The notes: generated by a model not told the origin, from the letters alone. A stretch of 64,000 nt of DNA from Azonexus fungiphilus (GCF_003634965.1 NZ_RBXP01000015.1:62001-126000), one strand, 5' to 3'. Positions 52,190 to 62,328 are shown, numbered from the stretch's first letter. Made by a program: numbers and translations.

Positions 52190-53530
52190 CTACTGCGTGG
52201 CGGCGCGGTCGAGGTCGACGCGGTTCTTCTCGTCGATATACACGCTGGCCGGCCCCGGCCGGCTGCTGGCGAAGCAGCTCAGCTCGACGTTGGCCAGCGG
52301 CTTGCCCTTGTGCAGCACCTCGACCGCGCAACGCCCGAAAACCGCTTCGACGGTGGCCAGCAGGTTGCGCGCGTAGGGCGTTTCCAGCTTGCCGTCGAGG
52401 ATCACGTTGGCGAGCAGGACGCCGTCCGGCTTGAGCACGCGGCGCGTGCTTTCCCAGAACTCGCGGCTGACCAGGTGACCGGGGATCGCGGTATGCGAGC
52501 TGAAGACATCGACGACCACGGCGTCGAAGCGCCGCTCGCTGGTGCTGACGTAGCGGCGGGCATCGTCGACGACGAACTCGCCGGCCGCCGGGCGGCGCAG
52601 GAAGTGGGTCTCGGCGATGGCGCGGATCGCCGGGTCGATGTCGACGTAGGTGTAGCGGTTGTCCGGATCGTCCTGTGCCAGCGTGAAGCCGCCGGCGCCG
52701 AGGACCAGGATGTCGCGGCCGCGGAAAGCCAGCTCGTCGCGCAGGATGGCGCGCAGGTGGGCGATGTAGCGGGTGGTCCTGGGCGGGGTCGAGTCGTCGG
52801 TCAGCGAGGCCAGCGACTTGTTGATCCAGAAGGCGCGCGGCGCCTGGTAGCCGTCGCGGGCGACCGGTTCGACGCGGTATTCGGCGTAGGCGGTGTCGAA
52901 TGTTGCGGTCGACGGCAGGTTGACCGCAAAAACCGGCAGCAGCGCCCCGGCCGCAAGTAATGCCGTGCGCCCGGGGCGTTCGGCGAGCAGCGGCAAGGCG
53001 GCGAGCAGCGTCGCCGCAACCAGGATCACCGCCGCCGACACGCCCAGCCACTGCATCACGCCGAGCGACAGGCCGAGCGCACCGAGGAAGGAACCGAGCG
53101 TCGACCAGTAGAGCGCCAGCCCGCTCGCCTCGCCGGTGCGCTGGGCGGCGACCAGGTTGGTCAGGATCGGTACCGTCTGGCCGAGCAGCCAGGCGATCGG
53201 GCAGAGCACGCCGCCGACGAAGGCGAGGTAGGCAACGCCGGTCGGCAAGCTGGCGAACAGCGCATCGACCGCCGGCGCCGACAGGCCGATCCCGGCGAGC
53301 AGCCCGGCGGCGAGGAAATTGCGCCCGACCCGGGGGCGGAACTCGCCGGCGACGCGGCCGCCGGCGGCGTAGCCAAGGGCCAGCGCGAGCAGGAAGAGGG
53401 CGATGGTTGGCGCCGTGACGACGATGGCGCTGCCGACATGCGGCAGCAGCCGGCGCAGCGCCAGGATCTCGGCGCCGAGCGAGGAGAAGCCTTCGATGAA
53501 GACGATCAGGGTGATCAGGCGCCGGGACAT
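52190..53530 (-). CDS. Membrane protein fused to a spermidine synthase-like methyltransferase domain
   Basis: 446 residues: about seven membrane segments (10-205) of the type often joined to spermidine synthase homologues, followed by a Rossmann-fold domain (about 215-430) with ILVLGAGGFTLAQ, YVDIDPAI and DARRYVSTSERRFDAVVVDVFSS. Polyamine synthesis is not proven for this group. Junction sequence FAVNLPSTATFD contains a variant of the dispersed GTCGAC element (52905-52935). Located after urtE, 28 bp. Confidence 0.85.
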   Translation of the reverse strand: MSRRLITLIVFIEGFSSLGAEILALRRLLPHVGSAIVVTAPTIALFLLALALGYAAGGRVAGEFRPRVGRNFLAAGLLAGIGLSAPAVDALFASLPTGVAYLAFVGGVLCPIAWLLGQTVPILTNLVAAQRTGEASGLALYWSTLGSFLGALGLSLGVMQWLGVSAAVILVAATLLAALPLLAERPGRTALLAAGALLPVFAVNLPSTATFDTAYAEYRVEPVARDGYQAPRAFWINKSLASLTDDSTPPRTTRYIAHLRAILRDELAFRGRDILVLGAGGFTLAQDDPDNRYTYVDIDPAIRAIAETHFLRRPAAGEFVVDDARRYVSTSERRFDAVVVDVFSSHTAIPGHLVSREFWESTRRVLKPDGVLLANVILDGKLETPYARNLLATVEAVFGRCAVEVLHKGKPLANVELSCFASSRPGPASVYIDEKNRVDLDRAATQ

Positions 53531-53558
53531 GGCGCCGGATTCTACCGGATGCCCGCGC

Positions 53559-54251
53559 TCACACCGCCAGCGCCTCGCGCACCCCGTCCTGCGGCATGGT
53601 TTCGCCGCGCCCGTGCATGATGAACTCGCCGCGTTCCATCAGCAGGTACTGGTCGGCCAGCGACTCGGCGAAGTCGTAGTACTGCTCGACCAGCAGGATG
53701 GCCATTTCGCCGGTCTGCGCGAGCAGGCGGATGGCGCGCTCGATGTCCTTGATGATCGACGGCTGGATGCCTTCGGTCGGCTCGTCGAGGATCAGCAGCG
53801 ACGGCCCCATCGCCAGCGCCCGGCCGATCGCCAGCTGCTGCTGCTGGCCGCCGGAAAGGTCGCCGCCGCGCCGGTGCAGCATCTGCCTGAGGACCGGGAA
53901 CATCTCGAAGATGCGCTCGGGAATCTTCGTGCCGCCCGGCTTGGTCGCCAGCCCCATCAGCAGGTTTTCCTCGACCGTCAGCCGCGGGAAGATCTCGCGG
54001 CCCTGCGGCACGTAGCCGATGCCGGCCTTGACGCGCTCGTGCGGCGGCAGGTGGGTGATCGGCCTGCCGTCGAAAGTGACGCTGCCTTCCTTGGTCTTGA
54101 CCAGGCCCATCAGCGATTTGAGCAGGGTCGTCTTGCCGACGCCGTTGCGCCCGAGCAGGGTGGTGACTTCGCCCTTCTGCAGCTCGAAACTGAGCCCGCG
54201 CAGGATGTGGGAGCCGCCGTAGGCTTGGTGGAGGTTATCGACTTTGAGCAT
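53559..54251 (-). CDS. urtE: Urea ABC transporter ATP-binding protein UrtE
   Basis: 230-residue LivF-type ATPase: Walker A LGRNGVGKTTLLKSLMGL, signature LSGGQQQQLAIGRAL, Walker B PSLLILDEPTEGIQPSII. Residue differences typical of UrtE (LHQAYGGSHILRGLSFEL) are visible. Last gene of the urt group; separated from urtD by a 340-bp non-coding repeat region. Confidence 0.92.
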   Translation of the reverse strand: MLKVDNLHQAYGGSHILRGLSFELQKGEVTTLLGRNGVGKTTLLKSLMGLVKTKEGSVTFDGRPITHLPPHERVKAGIGYVPQGREIFPRLTVEENLLMGLATKPGGTKIPERIFEMFPVLRQMLHRRGGDLSGGQQQQLAIGRALAMGPSLLILDEPTEGIQPSIIKDIERAIRLLAQTGEMAILLVEQYYDFAESLADQYLLMERGEFIMHGRGETMPQDGVREALAV

Positions 54252-54591
54252 GTTCGGGGCTCCTGGTTATTGGGCGATGTTGTGTTGTTGAACCGCTGGC
54301 TTTTGTGAACCGCCGGTTTTCGGGGTCCCCCTGAGAGGCGCTGAGCAACGCAGGCGGTCCGGGGGAAGTCGGCTGGCGTTGTCCGAGCCGCGCAGCGGCG
54401 AGTTTAGCCAGCCGCCCGGAGCGTCGAGTAGCGCAAGGGACCCCGCGTAGCGGGGCGCCGACCTGGGGGTGGCTTTTTCTTTGGCTACTTTCTTTTTTCC
54501 AAAAAAAAGAAAGTATGCCCGCGCGTCAGGCGCGGAAACCGGCGCCTCAAAAACCAAAGCCACCCGCCCGCGCAGCGCGATAGAACAAGCC
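54252..54591. repeat. Dispersed non-coding repeat region with TACTTTC hairpin between urtD and urtE
   Basis: 340 bp without a gene inside the operon. It is very GC-rich, with several inverted repeats (e.g. GACCCCGCGTAGCGGGGCGCC), and contains the hairpin TACTTTCTTTTTT-CC-AAAAAAAAGAAAGTA (54486-54515). Similar TACTTTCTTTT..AAAAGAAAGTA units are known to recur in betaproteobacterial genomes. It could act as a partial terminator lowering urtE expression. Confidence 0.55.
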
Positions 54592-55428
54592 TCAGCGCCC
54601 AAGATAAACCTCAATCACCCGCTGATCATTCTGCACGGTAGCCAGGTCACCCTCGGCCAGCACCGAGCCTTCATGCAGCACGGTGACCTTGCCGCCGAGC
54701 TTCTCGACGAAGGCCATGTCGTGCTCGACGACGACCAGCGAATGCTTGCCGGCGAGCGAAACGAACAGCTCCGCCGTGCGCATCGTCTCGTCGTCGGTCA
54801 TGCCGGCAACCGGTTCGTCGAGCAGCAGCAGTTTCGGTTCCTGCATCAGCAGCATGCCGATTTCCAGCCACTGCTTCTGCCCGTGCGACAAGAGACCGGC
54901 CGGGCGGTCGGCTTCGCCGTCGAGGCGGATCAGTTTCAGGGTGTCGGCGATGCGGTCGCGGTCGTCGCCGGAGAGCCAGGCGAGCAGGCTCTTCCACACG
55001 CGCTTGTCGGTCTTCATCGCCAGTTCGAGGTTCTCGAAGGCGGTGTGCTGCTCGAAGATGGTCGGTTTCTGGAACTTGCGGCCGATGCCGACGTGGGCGA
55101 TTTCCGGTTCGGTCAGGCGGGTCAGGTCGATGGTCTGGCCGAAGAAGGCCTTGCCCGAGTCGGGCCGGGTCTTGCCGGTGATGACGTCCATCATCGTCGT
55201 CTTGCCGGCGCCGTTCGGGCCGATGATGCAGCGCAGTTCGCCGGCGTCGATGGCCAGGTTGAGGTTGTTCAGCGCCTTGAAGCCGTCGAAGCTGACGGTG
55301 ATGTCTTCGAGGTAGAGCGCGACGCCGTGCGACAGGTCGAGCTCGCCGGTGACCAGGTGGCCGAGCTGGGTGGCGCTGTCGCCGCCGTCCGGGCCGTCGT
55401 GGGGGTGGGAGGCAAACAGGGCGTTCAT
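54592..55428 (-). CDS. urtD: Urea ABC transporter ATP-binding protein UrtD
   Basis: 278-residue LivG-type ATPase: Walker A IGPNGAGKTTMMDVITGK, signature LSHGQKQWLEIGML, LLLDEPVAGMTDDE. Start MNALFASHPH overlaps the urtC stop by 4 bp. N-terminal segment YLEDITVSFDGFKALNNL is that of UrtD. Confidence 0.93.
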   Translation of the reverse strand: MNALFASHPHDGPDGGDSATQLGHLVTGELDLSHGVALYLEDITVSFDGFKALNNLNLAIDAGELRCIIGPNGAGKTTMMDVITGKTRPDSGKAFFGQTIDLTRLTEPEIAHVGIGRKFQKPTIFEQHTAFENLELAMKTDKRVWKSLLAWLSGDDRDRIADTLKLIRLDGEADRPAGLLSHGQKQWLEIGMLLMQEPKLLLLDEPVAGMTDDETMRTAELFVSLAGKHSLVVVEHDMAFVEKLGGKVTVLHEGSVLAEGDLATVQNDQRVIEVYLGR

Positions 55429-56576
55429 GCCGGGGCTCCTTTGCGTGCCATGAGTTTTTTCCACAGGCCGACCAGCCCCTGCGGCAGCAGCAGGGTGACG
55501 ACGATGAACAGCAGGCCAAGGAAGAACAGCCAGTATTCGGGGAAGCTGACGGTAAACCAGCTTTTTGCCAGGTTGACCGTGAATGCCCCGATGACCGGGC
55601 CGATCAGCGTGCCGCGCCCGCCGACGGCGACCCAGATGGCGATCTCGATCGAGTTGGCGGCGCTCATTTCCGACGGGTTGATGATGCCGACCTGCGGCAC
55701 GTAGAGCGCGCCGGCGATGCCGCAGAGCACGGCGGAAATCACCCAGATGGTCAGCTTGTACCAGAGCGGGTTGTAGCCGATGAACATGACCCGGGATTCG
55801 GCGTCGCGGATCGCGGTGAGCACCCGGCCGAACTTCGACTTGACCAGCCAGGCGGCGAAGACCAGCGTCGCAGCCAGCGCGATGGCGGTCAGGCCGAACA
55901 GCACCAGCCGGGTTTCCGGGGCGGTGATCGGATAACCGAGGATGCGCTTGAAGTCGGTGAAGCCGTTGTTGCCGCCGAAGCCGGTTTCGTTGCGGAAGAA
56001 GAGCAGCATCGCGGCGTAGGTCAGCGCCTGGGTGATGATCGAGAAATAGACGCCCTTGATCCGCGAGCGGAAGGCGAAGTAGCCGAAGACGAAGGCGACC
56101 ACGGCCGGCAGCGCGACGACCAGGAAGGCGGCCCAGCCGAAGCTGTCGCTGCCGAGCCAGAACCAGGGCAGCTCCTTCCAGTCGAGGAAGACCATGAAGT
56201 CGGGCAGGTCGGCGCCGTAGCTGCCGTCGCGGCCGATCTGGCGCATCAGGTACATGCCGAAGGCGTAGCCGCCGAGTGCGAAGAACAGCCCGTGGCCGAG
56301 CGAGAGGATGCCGCCGTAGCCCCAGATCAGGTCCATGGCGACGGCAACCAGCGCGTAGCACATGATCTTGCCGATCAGCGTGATCGCGTAGGCCGAGACG
56401 TGGAAGACGCTCTCCGGCGGCAGCGCTAGGTTGAGCACGGGGACGACGACCAGCGCCAGGGCGAGGAAGACGGCGAGCGCGATCCAGGCCTTGCGGTCGA
56501 GCGCGGCGAAGACGCGCAGGGTCAGCGGCACGCGGCCGGAAGCGGGCAGGGGAAGCACGGAAGAAGTGGCAGACAT
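55425..56576 (-). CDS. urtC: Urea ABC transporter permease UrtC
   Basis: 383-residue LivM-type permease with about nine to ten membrane segments; GYGGILSLGHGLFFALGGYAFGMYL and FRSRIKGVYFSIITQALTYA are typical. Start MSATSSVLPL with AAGGAG as ribosome site, preferred to the frame beginning 24 bp earlier. 10 bp after urtB. Confidence 0.93.
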   Translation of the reverse strand: MSATSSVLPLPASGRVPLTLRVFAALDRKAWIALAVFLALALVVVPVLNLALPPESVFHVSAYAITLIGKIMCYALVAVAMDLIWGYGGILSLGHGLFFALGGYAFGMYLMRQIGRDGSYGADLPDFMVFLDWKELPWFWLGSDSFGWAAFLVVALPAVVAFVFGYFAFRSRIKGVYFSIITQALTYAAMLLFFRNETGFGGNNGFTDFKRILGYPITAPETRLVLFGLTAIALAATLVFAAWLVKSKFGRVLTAIRDAESRVMFIGYNPLWYKLTIWVISAVLCGIAGALYVPQVGIINPSEMSAANSIEIAIWVAVGGRGTLIGPVIGAFTVNLAKSWFTVSFPEYWLFFLGLLFIVVTLLLPQGLVGLWKKLMARKGAPA

Positions 56577-56586
56577 GCGTCGCTCC

Positions 56587-58167
56587 TTACTGGTCGGCAA
56601 AGCGGCCCTTGAGGGCGAAAATGCCCTGCGGACGCTTCTGGATGAAGATGATGATGGCGACGAGGATCATGATCTTGGCGATCACCGCCCCGGCCCAGCC
56701 TTCGAGCAGCTTGCTGAAGATGCCCAGGCCGAGGGCGGCCCAGACTGCGCCGGCCAGTTGGCCAACGCCGCCGACGACGACGACCATGAAGGAATCGACG
56801 ATGTAGCCCTGGCCCATGTCCGGGCCGACGTTGGAAATCTGGGAGAGCGCGACGCCGCCGAGGCCGGCGATGCCGGCGCCGAGCGCGAAGGCCATGGTGT
56901 CGATGCGCGCGGTCGGCACACCGACGCAGCCCGCCATCGCCCGGTTCTGCGTGACGGCGCGGACGAACATGCCGAGTCGCGTCTTGTTCATCAGCACCCA
57001 GACCAGAAACAGCACGAACAGCGCGAAGCCGATGATGATCACGCGGTTCCACGGCAGGATCAGGTTGGGCAGCAGTTCGACGCCGCCCGACATCCAGCTC
57101 GGGTTGGCGACCTCGACGTTCTGCGCGCCGAACAGCACGCGCGCCGCCTGGATCAGGATCAGCGACAGGCCCCAGGTGGCGAGCAGGGTTTCCAGCGTGC
57201 GTCCGTACAGCCAGCGGATCACCGTGCGTTCCATGAGCACGCCGACGGCGGCGGCGGCAAAGAAGGCGACCGGGATCGCCGCCGGCAGGTACCAGTCCAC
57301 ATGGTCGGGAAAATAAGCGCGGAACAGGCTCTGCATTGCGTAGGCCGAGTAGGCGCCGATCATCAGCAGTTCGCCGTGGGCCATGTTGATGATGCCCATG
57401 ACGCCGTAGGTGATGGCCAGGCCGAGCGCCGCCAGCAGCAGGATGGAACCGAGCGAGAGGCCGGAGAAGATGCCGGCCAGCGTGTCCATCCAGGCCAGGC
57501 TGCGCTCGATCGACTTGAGCGCGAGGACGGCGGCGTCGCGCACCGCCCGGTCGCTTTCGCGGCTGGCGTCGGTGAGCGGCAGGAGCAGGCTCTTGACCGC
57601 CGGCGAGGCGGCGTCGGCGAGGGTGCGCACGGCGGCCAGGCGGACGGCCGGGTCGGCGTCCTGGAGCGTTGCCTGGGCGTGCGCCAGGGCGAGCAGCGGC
57701 CTGATCTCGCCGTCGCTTTCCTGATCGCGCGCCTTGGCCAGCACGCCGGCCAGCTCGGCGCCGACCTGGCTCTGCAGTTCGCGGGCGGCGGCCAGGCGGA
57801 CGGCGCGGTCGGCATCGAACAGTTTGAGCGCGGCCAGTGCGTTGGCCAGTTCTCCGCGCAAACGGTTGTTGACCGTGACCGAGTCGGCGCCTTCCGGCAG
57901 TTCCGCCGGTGCGCCGCTGAGCGCATCGACGTGGCCGTCGCCGGTGAACACGAAGAGGCGGTCGCCGGCAACGAACAGGCTGTCGTCGGCCATCGCCTGC
58001 AGCAGCGTTGCCGTGCCCGGCTCGGCGGCAGCCGCCAGTTGCTGGATGGCGGCGATCTTGTCGGAATTGTCGTCGGCCGCCAGCTGGCGCACCAGCGCCG
58101 GGTCCGGCGCGGCCAGGGCGCCCAGGCAGAAAACCGAGAGCAGCAGGGAAAAGAGGGTTTTTTTCAT
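56587..58167 (-). CDS. urtB: Urea ABC transporter permease UrtB
   Basis: 526 residues. N-terminal signal peptide (KTLFSLLLSVFCLGALAA) and about 215 residues of HEAT-like/repetitive helical domain, then a LivH-type permease (about 240-526) with GVMGIINMAHGELLMIGAYSAY and RTRLGMFVRAVTQNRAMAGCVG. The extra N-terminal domain is usual in UrtB. Start at MKKTLFSLL; first gene of the urtBCDE group. Confidence 0.93.
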   Translation of the reverse strand: MKKTLFSLLLSVFCLGALAAPDPALVRQLAADDNSDKIAAIQQLAAAAEPGTATLLQAMADDSLFVAGDRLFVFTGDGHVDALSGAPAELPEGADSVTVNNRLRGELANALAALKLFDADRAVRLAAARELQSQVGAELAGVLAKARDQESDGEIRPLLALAHAQATLQDADPAVRLAAVRTLADAASPAVKSLLLPLTDASRESDRAVRDAAVLALKSIERSLAWMDTLAGIFSGLSLGSILLLAALGLAITYGVMGIINMAHGELLMIGAYSAYAMQSLFRAYFPDHVDWYLPAAIPVAFFAAAAVGVLMERTVIRWLYGRTLETLLATWGLSLILIQAARVLFGAQNVEVANPSWMSGGVELLPNLILPWNRVIIIGFALFVLFLVWVLMNKTRLGMFVRAVTQNRAMAGCVGVPTARIDTMAFALGAGIAGLGGVALSQISNVGPDMGQGYIVDSFMVVVVGGVGQLAGAVWAALGLGIFSKLLEGWAGAVIAKIMILVAIIIFIQKRPQGIFALKGRFADQ

Positions 58168-58275
58168 CGGGTCCGTCCGCAATTTGTGCAGTGCAGCGAC
58201 AGATTACGGAGCGGCCCCGATACGGGGAATACGACGAATTGCGTAGGGCCGGCGGCGGACCGCCGGCCCGGTCTT

Positions 58276-59235
58276 TCAGCGCTGGCGTGTCTGGCGCAGC
58301 GAGAGGATCACCGAGGTGCCGATGATCGCGGCGACAACGCCGAGCGAGAACAGGACGGGGATCTTGTAGATGTCGATGAGCAGCATCTTGACGCCGATGA
58401 AGATGAGCACCATCGACAGGCCGTACTTGAGCAGCGCGAAGCGGTCGGCCATGTCGGCGAGCAGGAAGTACATCGCGCGCAGGCCGAGGATGGCGAAGAT
58501 GTTCGAGGTCAGCACGATGAACGGGTCGGTGGTGATCGCGAAGATCGCCGGGATCGAGTCGACGGCGAAGATGATGTCGGAGAACTCGACCAGCACCAGC
58601 ACCAGGAACAGCGGCGTGACGTAGCGGACGAGCTTGCCGCCTTCCTCGCGGAAGACGACGAAGCGTTCGCCGTCGAGGCTGTCGGTGACCTTGAGATGGC
58701 CGCGCAGCCAGCGCAGCAGCGGGTTGCTGGCGAGGTCGGGCTCCTGGTCGGCGAACCACCACATCTTGATCCCGGTGATCAGCAGGAAGGCGCCGAAGAC
58801 GTAGAGCAGCCAGTGGAACTGGGTGATCAGCCAGACCCCGGCGAAGATCATCACCGTGCGCAGCACGATGGCGCCGAGCACGCCGTAGATCAGCACGCGC
58901 TTCTGCAACTCCATCGGGATGGCGAAGAAGTTGAACAGCATCAGCCAGACGAACAGGTTGTCGACCGCCAGCGATTTCTCGATCAGGTAGCCGGTGACGA
59001 ATTCGAGCGCCTTCTGGTCGGCGACGGCGCGCCCGGCGGTGTGGTCGAGGTAGGCCCAGAGACCGGCCGCGAAGAGCGCCGAGACGGTGATCCAGATCAC
59101 CGTCCAGATGCCGGCCTCGCGCACCGAGACGCGGTGCTGCTTGCCGCCGCCGACGACGAACAGGTCGATCGCCAGCATGGCCAGCACGACGCCGAAAAAG
59201 GTGGCCCACAGGCCCCAGCTACCGACAGTTTCCAA
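58276..59235 (-). CDS. TerC-family membrane protein (Alx/TerC)
   Basis: 319 residues from a TTG start with GGAG-N6 spacing ([17 protein letters not shown]). About nine membrane segments with the conserved acidic motif [12 protein letters not shown] and [16 protein letters not shown]. TerC proteins are linked to metal ion homeostasis (e.g. Mn2+ export). Not related to urea uptake although it lies behind urtB. Confidence 0.88.
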   Translation of the reverse strand: METVGSWGLWATFFGVVLAMLAIDLFVVGGGKQHRVSVREAGIWTVIWITVSALFAAGLWAYLDHTAGRAVADQKALEFVTGYLIEKSLAVDNLFVWLMLFNFFAIPMELQKRVLIYGVLGAIVLRTVMIFAGVWLITQFHWLLYVFGAFLLITGIKMWWFADQEPDLASNPLLRWLRGHLKVTDSLDGERFVVFREEGGKLVRYVTPLFLVLVLVEFSDIIFAVDSIPAIFAITTDPFIVLTSNIFAILGLRAMYFLLADMADRFALLKYGLSMVLIFIGVKMLLIDIYKIPVLFSLGVVAAIIGTSVILSLRQTRQR

Positions 59236-59376
59236 GATTTTCTCCAGCGATTGGTGGCGGCCGGGCGGCCGCAGCGGAACGACGCCGAGAATAGGAGGCG
59301 GCCACTGGCCGGTCAATGCGCCGGCCCTCGGAAAAGCCGAGGGGTGCTTCCGCTAAAACCGCAGCCGCGGCGTCGT

Positions 59377-60258
59377 TCAGTGCTTGCCGCGCAGCCTGGC
59401 CCAGAGGTGGTGCAGGCCGACCAGCAGCAGGCCGACGACGACGCCGATGGCGATGTCGGCGAGCAGCGCCAGCGCCCAGTGGCCGACCTCGAGGTGCACC
59501 AGGTGGCCGAGGATGCCGCCGGCGACGGCGAACATCGCGACCATGCCGACCGGACCGAGCACCTTGAGCACGACCGGCGCCGCGTTGGCCAGCGCCAGGC
59601 CGAGGCGGCGCCGCCAGCCGGGGCCCGAGCGGGCCAGTGCCAGGCCCATGTCGTCGAGGCGGATGATCAGGCCGATCAGGCCATAGACGCCGACCGTCAT
59701 GACCACACCGATCACCGCCAGCACCGCGATCTTGTACGACAGCGGCGCGTCGCCGGCGGCGGCGAGCGAGATCACCAGCATCTCGAAGCTGAGCACGATG
59801 TCGGTCTTGATCGCGCCGCGCACCTTCTCGTCCTCGCTCATCGGCACTTCCTCGACGCTCGCCTCGGCGTCGTGGAAGTGGTCGAGCAGGCCTTCGCCGC
59901 CTTCGAAGGCGAGGTAGAGCGCGCCCAGCGCCAGGGCGACGGTGATCGCCTGCGGCAGGAAGTAGCCGACGATCAGCAGCAGCGCCGCCAGCCACACCTT
60001 GTTCACCGCGCTGCCCTTGGTGATCCGCCACAGGGCGGGCAGTTCGCGGTTGGGCGAGACGCCGGCGACCTGGCCGGCCCCGACCGCGAGGTCATCGCCG
60101 GCGACGCCGGCGGTCTTGACCGCGGCCTTGCCGGTCAGCGTGGCGATGTCGTCGGCGGCGGCGGAGAGCTTGACGCTCTGCGCGGCGAGGTCGTCGGCCG
60201 CGCTGGCGGCAAGCTTGCTGACGTCGCGCAGCAGCGCGAAAAATGCGGAGGTGGCCAT
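59377..60258 (-). CDS. DUF808 membrane protein (YedI-like)
   Basis: 293 residues: an N-terminal cytoplasmic part with DDLAAQSVKLSAAADDIATL and about six membrane segments; the acidic MSEDEKVRGAIKTDIVLS segment and C-terminal GLHHLWARL follow the DUF808 pattern. Function unknown. Transcribed away from the LysE-type gene. Confidence 0.88.
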   Translation of the reverse strand: MATSAFFALLRDVSKLAASAADDLAAQSVKLSAAADDIATLTGKAAVKTAGVAGDDLAVGAGQVAGVSPNRELPALWRITKGSAVNKVWLAALLLIVGYFLPQAITVALALGALYLAFEGGEGLLDHFHDAEASVEEVPMSEDEKVRGAIKTDIVLSFEMLVISLAAAGDAPLSYKIAVLAVIGVVMTVGVYGLIGLIIRLDDMGLALARSGPGWRRRLGLALANAAPVVLKVLGPVGMVAMFAVAGGILGHLVHLEVGHWALALLADIAIGVVVGLLLVGLHHLWARLRGKH

Positions 60259-60379
60259 CGCTTGGAGGTTCCGGTCGGTCGAAAGGGCGCCAGTATACCG
60301 GCTGGATAGCCATTGCGGCCGGCCCTTGCCGGTGCGCCAGCCGCTATACTGCGGCTTCCGCATTTTTGCCCGAAATCCG

Positions 60380-61006
60380 ATGTTGACCCTGGAACAGTGC
60401 TCCGGCTTCCTTGTTGCCGCCATGTTGATCACTGCCGCGCCCGGCCCCGACAACCTGATGGTGCTGAGCATGGGCGTGTCGCGCGGGCGTCGCCAGGGCA
60501 TCGTCTTCGGCCTCGGCTGCGCGCTCGGTTGCCTCAGCCACACGCTGCTCGCGGTGCTCGGCGTCAGCGCGCTGATCGCCGCCTCGCCGCAGGCGTTCAC
60601 GCTGCTCAAGGTGGGCGGCGGCCTGTACCTGGTCTGGCTCGGCATCGGCGCCCTGCGCAGTGCCGCCGGCGTCGCCCCGGGGCGCGCCGCTGCCGCCGGT
60701 TCGCTGCGCCAGCTGTTCCTCAAGGGCGTCTTCGCCAACGCGATCAATCCGAAGGTGGTGCTCTTCTTCCTCTCCTTCCTGCCCCAATTCGTCGTTGCCG
60801 AACGCGGCGACGTCGGCGGCCAGCTGGCCCTGCTCGGCATCCTGTTCACCGCCCAGGCGGCACTGCTCTTCGGGCTGCTCGGCTATTTTTCCGGCAGCAT
60901 CGGCCAGTGGCTGAACCGGCGCCCGCGCGCCGGCGTCGTCCTCGACCGCATCGCCGGTACCGTCTTCATTGCCCTCGGCCTGCGCCTGATCGTCGAGCGC
61001 GGCTGA
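60380..61006 (+). CDS. LysE/RhtB-family amino acid exporter
   Basis: 208 residues, six membrane segments; the family motif AAPGPDNLMVLSMGVSRGRRQG is in the first loop. Substrate likely an amino acid or derivative. First of four plus-strand genes (LysE, esterase, exonuclease, YceH) placed between urtA and urtB. Confidence 0.9.
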   Translation: MLTLEQCSGFLVAAMLITAAPGPDNLMVLSMGVSRGRRQGIVFGLGCALGCLSHTLLAVLGVSALIAASPQAFTLLKVGGGLYLVWLGIGALRSAAGVAPGRAAAAGSLRQLFLKGVFANAINPKVVLFFLSFLPQFVVAERGDVGGQLALLGILFTAQAALLFGLLGYFSGSIGQWLNRRPRAGVVLDRIAGTVFIALGLRLIVERG

Positions 61007-61029
61007 ACCTTTCGTTTCCAGGAGTCGTC

Positions 61030-61704
61030 ATGCAGGATTGTCTGCCCGCCATCGAAATCGAACACGGCAAGCAGCCGCCCAGCCACAGCGTCATCTGGCT
61101 GCACGGCCTGGGCGCAGACGGCTCGGATTTCGTCCCGGTGGTGCCCGAACTCGGCCTGCCCGAGGCCGCCGGCGTCCGTTTCATCTTCCCGCATGCGCCG
61201 GCGATCCCGGTGACCTGCAACGGCGGCTGGGTGATGCCGGCCTGGTACGACATCCTGACGCTGTCGCCGGGCGAGCGGCGGATCGACGAGGCCGGCCTGC
61301 TCGCCTCGCGGGCGGCGCTGCGCCGCCTGATCGAGCGCGAGAACGCGCGCGGCATTCCCTGCGCGCGCATCTTCGTCGCCGGCTTTTCGCAGGGCGGCGC
61401 CGTCGCCTACCTCGGCGCGCTGACGCATCCGCAGGCACTGGCCGGGGTCATCGCGCTGTCCACCTACATCCCGTCGGCGGCGCTGCTGACCCGCGAGGTC
61501 GCCCCGGCCAACCGCAGCATTCCGGTGTTCGCCGCCCATGGCAGTGGTGACGACGTCGTCTCGCCCCTGCTCGGCGAACAGGCCCGCGACCTGCTGCGCG
61601 GCGAAGGCTATGCCGTCGACTGGCGCGAGTACCCGATGGCGCACAGCGTCTGCCTCGAGGAAATCGCCGACATCGGCGGCTGGCTGCGGGACCGCCTGGC
61701 ATGA
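61030..61704 (+). CDS. Carboxylesterase/acyl-protein thioesterase-like hydrolase
   Basis: 224-residue alpha/beta hydrolase of the phospholipase/carboxylesterase family. Nucleophile Ser120 in GFSQGG, Asp in GSGDDVVSP, His in MAHSVCLEE; N-terminal VIWLHGLGADGSDF. RBS GGAGTC. Ends 4 bp inside the next gene. Confidence 0.9.
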   Translation: MQDCLPAIEIEHGKQPPSHSVIWLHGLGADGSDFVPVVPELGLPEAAGVRFIFPHAPAIPVTCNGGWVMPAWYDILTLSPGERRIDEAGLLASRAALRRLIERENARGIPCARIFVAGFSQGGAVAYLGALTHPQALAGVIALSTYIPSAALLTREVAPANRSIPVFAAHGSGDDVVSPLLGEQARDLLRGEGYAVDWREYPMAHSVCLEEIADIGGWLRDRLA

Positions 61705-62309
61705 GCGGGGCCCGCGTCAGCCGCGCCGACCTGGCCGAGGACCTGCCGCCCTATCCGGGCCTCGATCTCGACCGGATCACCCTGGTCGAGGGCGAGGCGG
61801 CGCTCGCCGCTGCCGCCGAAGCCTTGCGCGCGGCGCCGGTGATCGGCTTCGACAGCGAGTCGAAACCGACCTTCCGCAAGGGCGAGGAATCGACCGGGCC
61901 GCACCTGATCCAGCTTGCCACCGACGACCACGCCTGGCTGTTCCAGGTCGCCAATGCCGCCGCCCATCCGCTGCTGCGCGAAATCCTCGAGGCCCCGGAC
62001 CGGCTCAAGGTCGGTTTCGGCCTCGGCAACGACCGCAGCGCGCTCAAGCGCCGCCTCGACATCGTCCCGCAGAACCTGCTCGACCTCGGCGAGACGCTGC
62101 GCAGTGCCGAGCATCGCGGCACCGTCGGCGCCAAGGTGGCGGTCGCCCACTTCTTCGGGCAACGGCTGCTCAAGTCGAAGAAGACCGGCACCAGCAACTG
62201 GGCGGCGCGCCGGCTCGACGAGCGCCAGTTGCGCTACGCCGCCAACGACGCCCATGTGGCGTTGCGTCTCTACCATGCCTGGCTGGCCAGGCGCGCACCG
62301 GCCGCTTGA
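61701..62309 (+). CDS. 3'-5' exonuclease domain protein (RNase D-like, DEDDy)
   Basis: 202 residues: exonuclease motif [11 protein letters not shown] (Asp51, Glu53), motif [14 protein letters not shown], motif [16 protein letters not shown]. Single domain without HRDC, like plant/bacterial WRN-type small exonucleases. ATG overlaps the esterase stop by 4 bp. Confidence 0.88.
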   Translation: MSGARVSRADLAEDLPPYPGLDLDRITLVEGEAALAAAAEALRAAPVIGFDSESKPTFRKGEESTGPHLIQLATDDHAWLFQVANAAAHPLLREILEAPDRLKVGFGLGNDRSALKRRLDIVPQNLLDLGETLRSAEHRGTVGAKVAVAHFFGQRLLKSKKTGTSNWAARRLDERQLRYAANDAHVALRLYHAWLARRAPAA

Positions 62310-62328
62310 CCGGACCCTGGAAAAAACC

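Noticed and set aside
56431..60309. A 1292-codon open frame on the plus strand across urtB, terC and DUF808 genes
   Set aside because: It is antisense to four well-recognised genes, with Asp/Arg/Gln/Gly-rich composition typical of reverse frames of GC-rich genes, and has no domain.
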